Positions 26,162 to 35,261 of a stretch of DNA of 64,000 nt are shown piece after piece. The translations under genes and the position numbers were made by a program. The notes beneath the pieces are model-generated. The model was not told where the DNA came from, made no database searches, and saw nothing but the letters and a program-made list of their open reading frames with translations. Source of the DNA: Thiomicrorhabdus sediminis (GTDB lineage Bacteria > Pseudomonadota > Gammaproteobacteria > Thiomicrospirales > Thiomicrospiraceae). Each line of letters begins with the position of its first letter. Position 1 is the first letter of the stretch. Where the stretch lies: contig NZ_CP040602.1 in the NCBI RefSeq assembly GCF_005885815.1, forward strand, positions 449,630 through 513,629, in the 5' to 3' direction.

Positions 26162-26704
26162 TTAACGCTGACGGTATTCAACGTCGCTTTGTTCGACCAT
26201 CTTATAGATATCGATCTGTTTCGGGTTGCCGAGCGCTTTTAAGCCACTATTGATTGCTTTTTCCAAGTTGCCCGGATAGAACTCTTCCAATGTCAGGCCG
26301 ATAATCGGCTCGGCGATCTGCTCGCCTTTTGAGTTATAAACCATGGTAGTCGGCGCAACTTTAACTCCTTGGGACGGTGCAAGCGTTTTCATTTCAATAT
26401 TATTTCCGTGAAAGTCTTTCATCATCCAGTGAGGGCGATCCATAATCACCTGCATAAACTCGGCATATTCTTCGATATTGGTGGTTTGCAATAGCGGATG
26501 GAGAATGTTTTCTTCGAGTTTTTTGCAATAATTACACCAAGTGGCGGTATAAAAAATCACAACCGGTACATTGTGCTTTTTGGCTGTTGCCGCGGTTTTT
26601 TGCAAATCAACGGCTAAGGGCAAAATCTCCCCGGCTTTGGCGCCATGAATACTGACCATAGCGAGAACACTTGCCATCACGGCCTGTAAGAAAAATTTTT
26701 GCAT
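26162..26704 (-). CDS. Periplasmic thioredoxin-fold protein (CxxC)
   Basis: The 180-residue protein has a signal peptide (MQKFFLQAVMASVLAMVSIHGAKA, cut after AKA) and a thioredoxin-like fold carrying FYTATWCNYCKKLEE, with the redox-active CNYC motif, and the cis-proline region VAPTTMVYNSKG. It is probably a periplasmic thiol-disulfide reductase, similar in style to SoxW or DsbD-gamma-like proteins; the partner is unknown. AGAGGG lies eight bases before the ATG. It is the last gene of the minus-strand run from hslU, 36 bp after the lipoprotein gene. Confidence 0.82.
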   Translation of the reverse strand: MQKFFLQAVMASVLAMVSIHGAKAGEILPLAVDLQKTAATAKKHNVPVVIFYTATWCNYCKKLEENILHPLLQTTNIEEYAEFMQVIMDRPHWMMKDFHGNNIEMKTLAPSQGVKVAPTTMVYNSKGEQIAEPIIGLTLEEFYPGNLEKAINSGLKALGNPKQIDIYKMVEQSDVEYRQR

Positions 26705-26740
26705 AGAATAAGCCCTCTTATCGGCATCGTTGCCTAGCTG

Positions 26741-27400
26741 TTAATAGTATCGCTTTTGGTGTGTGTTAGGTAAACATCGGCTACCGGATTCCTTGATAAA
26801 GAATTTCACCTTGTGTAGTTTCTTATAGGAGGTATCTAATGATGTTTTATAACGGCTGCCGCACTGCCAATTGCCATCGCGTAACAGTGCAATGCGTTGA
26901 CTGCCATAGCTTTCTGGATGATCCAGATATAAATACACGGCATTACCGTTTAGGTTGTATTGCAAATAAAAGGTTTCGGTCTGTGAATAACGGTTCTTGG
27001 CATCTTGTAACGGCAGTTCAATCGGTTTAATTTCGCCTAGGGCGATATCGTAGGTTTCCGGCATGATCTGCTTTAAAGTCTTGCCACGCACATAGTCGCC
27101 ACCGAGAATATTGACCATCAGTACATTGCCGTTTACCGGGTTGTCATAAAGTTTTTGTAAACGTTGCTTTTCGGCAATCTCTTTTTGCAGTTGCAGTTCG
27201 CGCTCACGGGCATTGGCCTTGATACGCGCCAGACGCTGTTCTTCATCATACTGCTGTTGTTTGAGCAGCAAAGCTTTACGCTCATCCGGTGTTAGAGATT
27301 TCCACTGTTCTTCACTCATATTAAGTGGATAGCCACTGGCACAGGCCGACAGCAGCGCGATCAGAACAGCGGTAAGAGAAAATTTAAGCAATCGATTCAT
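26741..27400 (-). CDS. Lipoprotein with N-terminal coiled coil, unknown function
   Basis: A 219-residue protein with a lipoprotein signal peptide ending LLSACASG (lipidated Cys at 20). Residues about 30-88 are Gln/Glu/Lys/Arg-rich and strongly predicted coiled coil (QQQYDEEQRLARIKANARER). A globular C-terminal region (about 90-219) has two Cys that could pair (NWQCGSR and GSRCLPN). I know no family with this combination. It is 15 bp downstream of ubiB and 36 bp upstream of the thioredoxin-like gene, so it is cotranscribed with them; the Cys pair and neighbour make it a possible client of the thioredoxin-like protein (inference). GAGG lies seven bases before the ATG. Confidence 0.72.
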   Translation of the reverse strand: MNRLLKFSLTAVLIALLSACASGYPLNMSEEQWKSLTPDERKALLLKQQQYDEEQRLARIKANARERELQLQKEIAEKQRLQKLYDNPVNGNVLMVNILGGDYVRGKTLKQIMPETYDIALGEIKPIELPLQDAKNRYSQTETFYLQYNLNGNAVYLYLDHPESYGSQRIALLRDGNWQCGSRYKTSLDTSYKKLHKVKFFIKESGSRCLPNTHQKRYY

Positions 27401-27415
27401 GCGACAACCTCACGA

Positions 27416-29029
27416 TTATTTTTTGATTAAGAACAGCCCGCCAGCGATAAATAATCCCATTTGTATCCATTCCTGATATTGACTCTGTATCGGTAGCAAC
27501 AAACCGAATAAAATCAAGACAAACCCCCACGCCCTTTGGCGTTGTTGGCGGTTTTGTTGAGCTATCTGCCGCTCCAGCTTGGCAACCTGTTCCGATTGCA
27601 CATTAAGTCCCTGATGCGCCAGTTTGTCCAGGCTATTGAACAATAGTCCGGGAATTTCCGGAGCTTGTTCCATCCAGAAAGGCAGGTTGGCTTTCACTTT
27701 TTTGACCAAGCCTTTTGGCCCGACACGTTCTTGCATCCAGTCTTCAAGGAATGGTTTTGCAGTATCCCATAGATCCAGTTCGTCATCTAGCTGGCGGCCT
27801 AAACCTTCAATATTTAGCAAGGTTTTCTGCAGTAATACCAGTTGCGGCTGCACTTCCATGCCGAAGCGGCGTGCGGTCTGAAACAGGCGCATTAGCACCA
27901 AGCCAAACGAGATTTCCTTAAGCGGGCGATCCCAGATGGGTTCACAGACCGATCGGATAGCCGATTCCAATTCATTGACTCGGGTATCTTTAGGCACCCA
28001 TTCGGATTCGATATGCAGCTCGGAAACGCGCAGGTAATCGCGATTAAAGAATGCCAGAAAGTTTTCCGCCAGATAACGTTGATCCTGCGGTGTCAGGGTT
28101 CCCATAATACCGAAGTCAATCGCGGCATAGCGGCCATCCGGCAAGACAAAGATGTTGCCCGGGTGCATATCGGCATGGAAGAAGTTATGTTTGAATACCT
28201 GAGTAAAGAAGATAATCACGCCTTTCGCACTCAGGTCGGTCAAATCAATCCCGGCTTCAATCAGCTTTTCGGTTTCGCTAATGCGAATACCGTGAATGCG
28301 CTCCATGGTCATCACGCTTTCCGAAGTGTGGCTCCAATAAATATCCGGTACATAGAGCAGGTCGGAATTCTCGAAGTTACGCTTCAATTGAGCGGCATTG
28401 GCCGCTTCACGAATCATGTCGAGTTCATCAAGTATGGTTTTTTCGAATTCGGCAACGACTTCGACCGGGTGCAGACGTTTGGCAATTTTCACCGCCGCTT
28501 CCAGCAGTTTGGCAAGGCTAAACAGAATCGCGACATCCTGTTCGATAACCGGTTTGATGTCAGGACGAACCACCTTGACCACCACTTCGGTGCCATTATG
28601 TAAGGTGGCTTCATGGACCTGGGCAATCGACGCGGAAGCGATCGGCACCGGATTCAAGGTTGCAAAAGCCTGGTCAACAGACTGTTTCAGGCCTTGTTCG
28701 ATAATTTGGATAGAGTGTTTTTCATCAAACGGCGGGCAGTCGTCCTGAAGTTTTGCCAGCTCCAAGGAGATGTCGTGCGGCAATAGGTCTTTACGGGTCG
28801 ATAAAGCTTGACCGAATTTGATAAAGATTGGCCCGAGTTCTTCCAAGGCGAGACGAATACGAACACCGCGTTCCTGTTGTGAACAGCTACGCCAGTTCCA
28901 CGGCAACAGCAGGTTGAACCAGAGTAACCATGCATATTTGCTATCGGCTAACACCAGTTTATCGAGCTGATAGAAGTGTAATACACGATTGATTTTAACT
29001 AGGCGTAAAAGTTGGCGAATGGATTTCAT
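27416..29029 (-). CDS. ubiB: Ubiquinone biosynthesis kinase-like protein UbiB
   Basis: An atypical ABC1/ADCK-family kinase-like ATPase needed for ubiquinone synthesis at the membrane. The 537 residues match UbiB length. Seen: the family-specific KxGQ motif in FIKFGQALSTR, an Ala-rich nucleotide loop (PIASASIAQVHEA) in place of the kinase Gly loop, HADMHPGNIFV as catalytic loop, and AIDFGIMG as DFG equivalent. Two C-terminal hydrophobic helices anchor it. The ubiE-ubiJ-ubiB order is conserved in gammaproteobacteria and these proteins contribute to the Ubi metabolon. Confidence 0.96.
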   Translation of the reverse strand: MKSIRQLLRLVKINRVLHFYQLDKLVLADSKYAWLLWFNLLLPWNWRSCSQQERGVRIRLALEELGPIFIKFGQALSTRKDLLPHDISLELAKLQDDCPPFDEKHSIQIIEQGLKQSVDQAFATLNPVPIASASIAQVHEATLHNGTEVVVKVVRPDIKPVIEQDVAILFSLAKLLEAAVKIAKRLHPVEVVAEFEKTILDELDMIREAANAAQLKRNFENSDLLYVPDIYWSHTSESVMTMERIHGIRISETEKLIEAGIDLTDLSAKGVIIFFTQVFKHNFFHADMHPGNIFVLPDGRYAAIDFGIMGTLTPQDQRYLAENFLAFFNRDYLRVSELHIESEWVPKDTRVNELESAIRSVCEPIWDRPLKEISFGLVLMRLFQTARRFGMEVQPQLVLLQKTLLNIEGLGRQLDDELDLWDTAKPFLEDWMQERVGPKGLVKKVKANLPFWMEQAPEIPGLLFNSLDKLAHQGLNVQSEQVAKLERQIAQQNRQQRQRAWGFVLILFGLLLPIQSQYQEWIQMGLFIAGGLFLIKK

Positions 29030-29044
29030 AGTCAGTTATCTTAA

Positions 29045-29788
29045 TTACCCTTCTGAGCGGGTTGATGGTGAATGGTTAGTCTGGGTATGCAGATGCTGTT
29101 GCAGCTTTAAAATGCGTTGTTCTATGCCATTAACGGCGTCTTCGGTCTGTTTGATTTGCTGAAAAAAATCACCGACTTGGTGCTTTGCAGGCAGCGCATT
29201 GATTTCAAAGAGGAGATACTCTTTGATGGTATCTTTGATTTGCGTGCGGCTGTTTTGAGCGATTTCTTTAGCCGATTGAAAACCACTGCGCAAAAAGTTG
29301 CCCACCTTAAAAGCGACCAAGTCACCGCTGTATTGCGATAGCCACTCTTCCAGATCAATCTCGACATTGTTCATGGCTTGATTGAACTGCGTCAGTAAGG
29401 CAAGGTGTTCTGCATTGTCAACCATGTCGTGATGTAATTTGCCGTCAAATCCTTGGGTTTCGCCGCTCAAGCTGCTTAGCGCCAGGTTTAGCCACTGATG
29501 CAACGGAGCAAAAACAATCAGATCCGCATTGCCGTTCAAGGTTTGCTGAAACGCCAATTGGCAGTTAGCGTCATTTGCACCCTTGCAGTTTACCAGCATG
29601 AAAAACGCTTGTTTGAAAGGTGGGATATGCAACTCAATGGCTTTGCCGTTTAGTTTGGCAAACCCGCAGGCATTATCGCCATCAACCGCGAAAGCTTGCG
29701 CAAAAGCCAGTTCTAAAGCCTGACAAAAGCTGGTTTCGATCAAACCAAGATCATCTTTGTTTGTGGTTTGCTGTGAATCGGCTTGCAT
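29045..29788 (-). CDS. ubiJ: Ubiquinone biosynthesis accessory factor UbiJ (SCP2 domain)
   Basis: A lipid-binding accessory protein that, with UbiK, supports the soluble ubiquinone-synthesis complex. An SCP2-like sterol-carrier fold covers about residues 15-110 (FAKLNGKAIELHIPPF, then ADLIVFAPLHQWLNLAL). The C-terminus is a coiled coil (VGDFFQQIKQTEDAVNGIEQ and on), as in E. coli UbiJ. At about 247 residues it is longer than the E. coli protein. ATG 29788 is used; a TTG seven codons upstream is an alternative. Identification rests partly on its place between ubiE and ubiB. Confidence 0.9.
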   Translation of the reverse strand: MQADSQQTTNKDDLGLIETSFCQALELAFAQAFAVDGDNACGFAKLNGKAIELHIPPFKQAFFMLVNCKGANDANCQLAFQQTLNGNADLIVFAPLHQWLNLALSSLSGETQGFDGKLHHDMVDNAEHLALLTQFNQAMNNVEIDLEEWLSQYSGDLVAFKVGNFLRSGFQSAKEIAQNSRTQIKDTIKEYLLFEINALPAKHQVGDFFQQIKQTEDAVNGIEQRILKLQQHLHTQTNHSPSTRSEG

Positions 29789-29820
29789 AAGTCTGAGGTT
29801 ATCCTTCAAGTATTAAGCGC

Positions 29821-30573
29821 TTAGTATTTCCAACCACGATGTAAAGCGACAATGCCTTCATTCATATTCAGATAGTCGGCCTTGTCGAACCCGGCATCAA
29901 GCATCATCTGTTTTAGGGTTTCCTGATCAGGATGCATGCGAATCGATTCGGCCAGATACTGATAGCTGGCCTCATCATCCGCAATGAATTTGCCCATTTT
30001 CGGCAGGATATTAAAAGAATAGAAGTCATAGAGTTTCGCCAGTGCAGGCTGAGTGACTTTGGAAAACTCCAGCACCAATAGTTGTCCACCCGGTTTCAAT
30101 ACGCGATAAAGTTCTTGCAGAGCCTTGTCTTTATTGGTGACATTACGCAAACCGAAGGCGATGGTGGCGATATCAAAGCTGTTATCCGGAAACGCCAGAG
30201 CTTCGGCATTGGTGATGGTGTAATCGACATTGCCAGCAATACCGGCGTCAATCAAGCGTTCACGCCCGACACGTACCATGCTTTCATTAATATCGGCCAA
30301 CACCACCTGACCGCTTTGCCCGACACGCTTGGCAAAGGCTTTAGTCAGATCACCGGTGCCGCCGGCGAGATCGAGCACTTTCTGGCCGCTACGAGCACCA
30401 CTTAATTCAATGGTTTTGCGTTTCCAAAGACGGTGAATGCCCATCGACATCACATCATTCATAATGTCGTAGTTGCCGGCTACCGAATCAAAAACGCCTT
30501 TGACTTTTTTGACCTTCTCTTCTAGGGGGACTTCACTGAAACCAAAGTCGATGGTTTTTTTCTGTTCACTCAT
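29821..30573 (-). CDS. ubiE: Ubiquinone/menaquinone C-methyltransferase UbiE
   Basis: SAM-dependent C-methyltransferase of ubiquinone (and menaquinone) synthesis. The 250-residue protein starts [20 protein letters not shown], matching the family N-terminus, and has motif [16 protein letters not shown], then [15 protein letters not shown] and the C-terminal [11 protein letters not shown]. The ATG at 30573 is preferred to a TTG seven codons upstream, which would overlap the previous gene. It is third in the hslU-DUF971-ubiE-ubiJ-ubiB run. Confidence 0.96.
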   Translation of the reverse strand: MSEQKKTIDFGFSEVPLEEKVKKVKGVFDSVAGNYDIMNDVMSMGIHRLWKRKTIELSGARSGQKVLDLAGGTGDLTKAFAKRVGQSGQVVLADINESMVRVGRERLIDAGIAGNVDYTITNAEALAFPDNSFDIATIAFGLRNVTNKDKALQELYRVLKPGGQLLVLEFSKVTQPALAKLYDFYSFNILPKMGKFIADDEASYQYLAESIRMHPDQETLKQMMLDAGFDKADYLNMNEGIVALHRGWKY

Positions 30574-30586
30574 AAGTCTGTCCACT

Positions 30587-30985
30587 TCATTCAACGTTTT
30601 TCGGGCGCTGTTGTTGTTTGAGTTTTTCCAGTTCTGGATGGCTATGTCCGGCGCGCATAACCCGGCGCAGATAGTCCATCCAATAAGACTGTTTATTTTT
30701 GCCTAAATCATAGAGTCTTTGCCAGGTATAAATACCTGTGTCATGACCGTCATCAAAATGCAGTTTAATGGCATAGTTGCCAACAGGGCTAATATTGTCG
30801 ATATTGACGTCCTGTTTATCCAATTGCAGGGTTTCCTGACCGGGGCCGTGTCCGGTCACCTCGGCCGACTGCGAATAGACGCGCAAGAACTCGCAGCTAT
30901 ACTGGAAAGTTTCACCGCTGTCAAAGCTGACTTCCAGTAGTCTGGATTTCTGCAATAGTTTGATGTCGGTCGGTTTGGCGCTCAT
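30587..30985 (-). CDS. DUF971 / gamma-butyrobetaine hydroxylase-like N-terminal domain protein
   Basis: A 132-residue protein matching the DUF971 family: [27 protein letters not shown] and the C-terminal [18 protein letters not shown]. Such stand-alone proteins correspond to the N-terminal domain of gamma-butyrobetaine dioxygenase and are implicated in iron-sulfur cofactor handling in some bacteria; the function here is not established. It lies between hslU and ubiE, as in Pseudomonas-type gammaproteobacteria. The segment between it and ubiE is only 13 bp. Confidence 0.88.
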   Translation of the reverse strand: MSAKPTDIKLLQKSRLLEVSFDSGETFQYSCEFLRVYSQSAEVTGHGPGQETLQLDKQDVNIDNISPVGNYAIKLHFDDGHDTGIYTWQRLYDLGKNKQSYWMDYLRRVMRAGHSHPELEKLKQQQRPKNVE

Positions 30986-31022
30986 TGTTCTTCCTTTGCC
31001 TTTCTAACGGAAGGATTATCGA

Positions 31023-32342
31023 TCACAAAATATATTGTGACAGATCCTGATCTTTCGAGAGTTCACCAAGACGCTCGTCCACCATAGCCGCATTGACAAC
31101 TACTTGCGCTCCCGGCATGGCCGGCGCTTCAAAAGAGACATCTTCCAGCAGGCGTTCCAAGACCGTGTGCAGACGGCGTGCGCCGATATTTTCAGTGGTC
31201 TCGTTGACATGGAAAGCGATTTCGGCCAGTCGTTGAATACCGTCTTCGGTAAAGCTTAACTGTACACCTTCGGTTTTCATTAAGGCGATTGCCTGAGTGG
31301 TCAACGCCGCTTTCGGTTCGGTGAGAATGCGGACAAAGTCTTCAACCTTAAGCGATTGCAGTTCGACTCGGATCGGCAGACGTCCTTGCAGTTCTGGAAT
31401 CAGGTCCGAAGGCTTGGTCAAATGGAAGGCACCCGATGCAATAAACAAGATATGGTCGGTTTTGATCATGCCGTATTTGGTGGAAACGGTACAGCCTTCA
31501 ATCAGGGGTAACAGGTCACGCTGAACGCCTTCACGGGAAACTTCACCGCCGCTGGATTCCTGGCGTTTTGCCACCTTGTCGATTTCATCGATAAAGACAA
31601 TACCGTTTTGCTCAACGCTTTCGATGGCTTGAGCCTTAATATCGTCTTCATTGACCAGTAAAGCGGCCTCTTCATCGATAAGCGCTTTGATCGCCTTTTT
31701 AATGGGCAGTTTGCGTTTTTCTTTTTTGGAGCGGCCGAGCCCTTCGAACATGCCTTGCAGTTGTTGGGTCATCTCTTCCATTCCCGGTGCACCTAATATT
31801 TCTACATGAGCCGGGGCAGGGCTTAAATCAAGTTCGATCTCTTTATTGTCGAGGTCGCCTTCGCGTAATTTTTTGCGGAATTTCTGACGGGTTTCCGCCA
31901 TATTGTCATAGCTGTCTTCCTCACGGCCGCGAGCCGGTGGTAATAGTATGTCAAGAATGCGCTCTTCGGCTTTGTCTTCGGCTTGACGTTGGACTTTTAC
32001 CATCGCCATTTCACGTGTCATTTTGACCGCGCTTTCGGCAAGGTCTCGAATAATCGAGTCGACATCACGGCCGACATAACCCACCTCGGTGAATTTGGTC
32101 GCTTCGATTTTTAAAAACGGCGCATTCGCCAGTTTGGCGAGACGGCGGGCGATTTCTGTTTTACCGACACCGGTCGGGCCAATCATCAGAATGTTTTTCG
32201 GAGTGACTTCAGCGCGTAAATCATCTTCCAATTGGCTGCGACGCCAACGGTTACGCAGCGCAATGGCTACGGCGCGTTTGGCTTCGGCTTGACCAACGAT
32301 ATGGGAGTCTAGGCTGTGAACAATCTCTTTCGGTGTCATCAT
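31023..32342 (-). CDS. hslU: HslU, ATPase subunit of the HslUV protease
   Basis: AAA+ unfoldase that feeds substrates into the HslV peptidase. The 439 residues have the family start [16 protein letters not shown], Walker [17 protein letters not shown], an acidic I-domain (about 110-240), Walker [11 protein letters not shown], sensor [11 protein letters not shown], and the conserved C-terminal tail ending SQYIL that inserts into HslV. An alternative ATG is one codon downstream. It heads the minus-strand run to ubiB. Unusually, hslV is not adjacent but 3.7 kb away on the other strand. Confidence 0.97.
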   Translation of the reverse strand: MMTPKEIVHSLDSHIVGQAEAKRAVAIALRNRWRRSQLEDDLRAEVTPKNILMIGPTGVGKTEIARRLAKLANAPFLKIEATKFTEVGYVGRDVDSIIRDLAESAVKMTREMAMVKVQRQAEDKAEERILDILLPPARGREEDSYDNMAETRQKFRKKLREGDLDNKEIELDLSPAPAHVEILGAPGMEEMTQQLQGMFEGLGRSKKEKRKLPIKKAIKALIDEEAALLVNEDDIKAQAIESVEQNGIVFIDEIDKVAKRQESSGGEVSREGVQRDLLPLIEGCTVSTKYGMIKTDHILFIASGAFHLTKPSDLIPELQGRLPIRVELQSLKVEDFVRILTEPKAALTTQAIALMKTEGVQLSFTEDGIQRLAEIAFHVNETTENIGARRLHTVLERLLEDVSFEAPAMPGAQVVVNAAMVDERLGELSKDQDLSQYIL

Positions 32343-32405
32343 TTGAAAAACGTGTCCTTAATTTTTGTCTATCTGTCTTAAAATAGGTTTAATTCTCATG
32401 TCGCC

Positions 32406-32433
32406 ATTATAAATGAAAAGCGCCGGCTTTGTG
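32406..32433 (-). promoter_or_regulatory. Candidate promoter for hslU operon
   Basis: A perfect minus-strand TATAAT (32411 to 32406) lies about 65 bases upstream of hslU in the divergent hslU/dapF spacer. The -35 position reads only CACAAA with a 16-base spacer. No clear heat-shock sigma-32 motif was recognised. Confidence 0.35.
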
Positions 32434-32556
32434 GTCTGTTGGATTGCGTCCTCGAGGTTTGCGTGATAAATTCAGCGACAGATAAATAAAACGTTGCCGT
32501 CAAATGTCGTGAAACGGCATTTTCAAGGCCATAGATCAGGTTATACAAGCATTTTT

Positions 32557-33423
32557 ATGAGTTCTCAAAATACAACAGTCGCGCAAGGTCGATGTTTGCC
32601 ATTTACCAAAATGCAGGGGTTGGGTAATGACTTTATGGTGGTCAACGCCATCGAGCAGCCATTTGATTACCCTTCAGCGACGATTCAGCGCTGGGCAGAT
32701 CGCCATTTCGGGATCGGTTTTGATCAACTGCTGGTGGTTGAGCCGGCACAGCAGGACAGTGTCGATTTTCGTTATCGTATTTTCAATGCCGATGGCTCAG
32801 AGGTGCAACAATGTGGCAATGGTGCGCGTTGTTTTGCCCGCTTTGTTGTTGATAAAGGCCTGACCGAGAAAAAAGAGATCACTGTGGAAACCGCATCGGG
32901 CATCATTGTCTTGTATGTTGAAGATTCAGGTTGGGTGCGTGTCAATATGGGAACACCTAATTTTGCGCCTCAGAGCTTGCCGTTTGTGGCTGGAACTCAG
33001 GCCGAGCGCTATCTGCTTGATGTGGATGCAGAATCGGTTGAAATCGGTGCCGTGTCGATGGGTAATCCGCACGCCGTGTTATTGGTGGAGGATATTGCTA
33101 AGGCGCCTGTGGATAACTTGGGGAAAACTCTGGAAAGTCACAACGCTTTCCCGGAAAGAGTGAATGTCGGTTTTGCCGAGAAAATCGATAATAGCCATAT
33201 ACGTTTGCGAGTGTATGAGCGCGGTGCGGCCGAAACCCTTGCCTGCGGAACTGGAGCCTGTGCGGCGATGGTCGTGTTGCGTCTATGGCAATTGGTCGAT
33301 GACCGGGTGACGGTAACTTTACCCGGCGGTGATCTGACCATTGAATGGAATGGCGATGTGGACTCCCCTGTGTGGATGACCGGGCCGGCAATTACCGTAT
33401 TTGAAGGAGAGATAGAAGTATGA
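32557..33423 (+). CDS. dapF: Diaminopimelate epimerase
   Basis: Converts LL- to meso-diaminopimelate for lysine and peptidoglycan synthesis. The 288-residue protein has FTKMQGLGNDFMVV at the N-terminus and both catalytic cysteines: Cys86 in SEVQQCGNGARC and Cys230 in ETLACGTGAC. The ATG at 32557 leaves a ~15-residue extension relative to typical DapF; a start 21 codons upstream would lengthen this further. It overlaps the next gene by 4 bp (ATGA), in the standard dapF-DUF484-xerC order. Confidence 0.96.
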   Translation: MSSQNTTVAQGRCLPFTKMQGLGNDFMVVNAIEQPFDYPSATIQRWADRHFGIGFDQLLVVEPAQQDSVDFRYRIFNADGSEVQQCGNGARCFARFVVDKGLTEKKEITVETASGIIVLYVEDSGWVRVNMGTPNFAPQSLPFVAGTQAERYLLDVDAESVEIGAVSMGNPHAVLLVEDIAKAPVDNLGKTLESHNAFPERVNVGFAEKIDNSHIRLRVYERGAAETLACGTGACAAMVVLRLWQLVDDRVTVTLPGGDLTIEWNGDVDSPVWMTGPAITVFEGEIEV

Positions 33424-34142
33424 GCAATAGTGCGGTAACCGGGCCTTTAAGCAAAAGTTCCTTGTCAGCAGAGGAAGTGGCAAACTATCTGGCGAAGAAT
33501 CCGACGTTTTTTCATGTTTTTCCGAGCCTGTTGGACAGTTTAAGTATTCCGCACCCTAAAAGTGGTCAGGCGGTTTCTTTATTGGAGCGTCAAGTATTTC
33601 AATTGCGTGAGCAGCGCGATACCTTAAAGGTCGAAGTGGATACCTTGATGGATATTGCCGGAGAAAACGGTCAGCTGTTTTTAAAGGTACAACGTTTTAC
33701 CAAGGCATTGATGGCTGCGCAAACCGAGCAGGAAACGGTCGATGCGATCTATGACCAGATGTTGAATCTTTTTGCCGTTGATGCGGTGTCGATGGTGTCT
33801 TGGGATGTGCCGCAGAAAAGCTTACGTGGTTTGAGCCAGCTGGGGATTAGCCAGACCTGGACGGGAGCGATGAAATCCTCGCTTAAATTGCATGACCCGG
33901 TCTGCGGTCTATTGGAAAACGAATGGCAAAAGGGGCTGTTTCACAATGCCGAACCGATGCACTCCGTTTGCTTGTTACCGCTAGGCGATGAAGGCAGCAA
34001 GGATCTGCGTGTCTGGGGAGTCTTGGCTCTGGGCAGTAAAACCGATCGTTTCCACCCGGATTTGGGGACATATTTTTTAAAGATGATGTCAGAAATGATT
34101 AGCGCCCGGCTGAATCACCTGTTTATTCGGGCTGAACAATAG
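33420..34142 (+). CDS. DUF484 family (GAF-like) protein
   Basis: The 240-residue protein matches the DUF484 family found between dapF and xerC in gammaproteobacteria: N-terminal SAEEVANYLAKNPTFFHVFP, a coiled coil (LERQVFQLREQRDTLKVEVD), then a GAF-like domain (about 95-235). No enzymatic motif is seen and its biochemical role is unknown. Its start codon overlaps the dapF stop, so translation is coupled. Confidence 0.9.
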   Translation: MSNSAVTGPLSKSSLSAEEVANYLAKNPTFFHVFPSLLDSLSIPHPKSGQAVSLLERQVFQLREQRDTLKVEVDTLMDIAGENGQLFLKVQRFTKALMAAQTEQETVDAIYDQMLNLFAVDAVSMVSWDVPQKSLRGLSQLGISQTWTGAMKSSLKLHDPVCGLLENEWQKGLFHNAEPMHSVCLLPLGDEGSKDLRVWGVLALGSKTDRFHPDLGTYFLKMMSEMISARLNHLFIRAEQ

Positions 34143-34163
34143 GTTGAATTAAAAAGCTGAGAT

Positions 34164-35111
34164 ATGTGGTGTAATGAGATCGAACAATTCGTTAAGCACT
34201 TGCAGGCCCAAGGCAAGTCGCCGCATACCTTGAAAAACTATCAGCGTGATTTACATGACTTTCTCGCTTTTTATCTGGCGGATGATTTGGATGCTACCGA
34301 TGCCGACGAACAGCAACGTTTGGCCGAACAAATCAGCCAGTTTTCCGATTGGCGTTTGATCGATTCACAGGCCATTCAGGGCTTTCTCGCTTTTCGTATG
34401 CAGAATTCGATTGGCGCACGAACCTTGGCGCGTCAATTGTCGGCAATCCGAGCTTTCTATGATTATTTGGTGACAATCGGGCGTTTGCAGGTCAATCCGG
34501 CCAAAGCGGTGAAAACCCCAAAACAACCGCAACCTTTGCCAAAAAGTGTCGATATCGATTGGATGCAGCGACTTTTGGATCAACCTTTGGAAAGCTGGCA
34601 GGATGTGCGTGATCAAGCGATATTTGAATTGCTTTATTCCGCTGGCTTACGTGTTTCCGAGTGCGCTGATCTGGATGTTTCACCGGGCTTGGATGAAGTC
34701 TCCTCCGGTTGGGTGCGAGTATTGGGAAAAGGTAAGAAGGAACGTTTAGCTCCGGTTGGCTCCAAGGCGTTAGCGGCGATTCAAAACTGGTTGCAGATCC
34801 GTCATGACTATGCCGAGGAAGGTGAACAGGCGGTTTTTATCAATCAACGTGGTCATCGTATGCAGGTGCGTTCTATTCAAAGTCAGTTGGATAAACGAAC
34901 CTTGAAAGCCGGTTTGCCAACCAAAATGTCACCTCACCGTTTGCGTCACGCCTGTGCCACTCACGTATTGGAATCAAGCGGTGACTTGCGGGCGGTACAA
35001 GAGATTCTCGGTCACGCCAATCTTTCCACCACCCAAATCTACACCAAGCTGGACTTGCAGCATTTGGCGCAGGTCTACGACAAGGCGCATCCGCGCGCTA
35101 AAAAGCATTAA
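34164..35111 (+). CDS. xerC: Tyrosine recombinase XerC
   Basis: Resolves chromosome dimers at dif together with XerD. The 315 residues comprise a SAM-like core-binding domain (1-110) and a catalytic domain with Arg163 (SAGLRVSE), Lys region GKGKKER, His258/Arg261 (SPHRLRHACATH), His284 (LGHANLSTT) and nucleophile Tyr293. It is ~15 residues longer than E. coli XerC because of an acidic insert near residues 40-60. XerC rather than XerD is inferred from the dapF-DUF484-xerC context. A terminator follows directly. Confidence 0.94.
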   Translation: MWCNEIEQFVKHLQAQGKSPHTLKNYQRDLHDFLAFYLADDLDATDADEQQRLAEQISQFSDWRLIDSQAIQGFLAFRMQNSIGARTLARQLSAIRAFYDYLVTIGRLQVNPAKAVKTPKQPQPLPKSVDIDWMQRLLDQPLESWQDVRDQAIFELLYSAGLRVSECADLDVSPGLDEVSSGWVRVLGKGKKERLAPVGSKALAAIQNWLQIRHDYAEEGEQAVFINQRGHRMQVRSIQSQLDKRTLKAGLPTKMSPHRLRHACATHVLESSGDLRAVQEILGHANLSTTQIYTKLDLQHLAQVYDKAHPRAKKH

Positions 35112-35140
35112 TTGCTTTCTTAATTAAATGCTGTTTTTTT
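35104..35140 (+). terminator. Rho-independent terminator after xerC
   Basis: AGCATTAATT and AATTAAATGCT form a ~10-bp stem with one bulge, starting inside the last xerC codons, followed by seven T residues. Confidence 0.7.
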
Positions 35141-35219
35141 GTAACCCAATGATTTAATTAAGATAAATTTAGTTTATATCTATCTATATAAGTGTTTTAA
35201 CTTACTTGAATTAAGTGCC

Positions 35220-35228
35220 TGGTATAAT
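35220..35228 (+). promoter_or_regulatory. Extended -10 promoter for prepilin gene
   Basis: TGG directly followed by TATAAT gives an extended -10 element 33 bases before the prepilin ATG. No good -35 is needed or seen. Together with the preceding terminator, it makes the prepilin gene an independent unit. Confidence 0.55.
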
Positions 35229-35261
35229 TTACCCAGCCATAAGTAAATAGCGGTATTTTTT

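Noticed and set aside
28013-28603. Plus-strand open frame of 196 codons antisense to ubiB
   Set aside because: Long antisense frames are common opposite biased codons; ubiB motifs are unambiguous and this frame has none.
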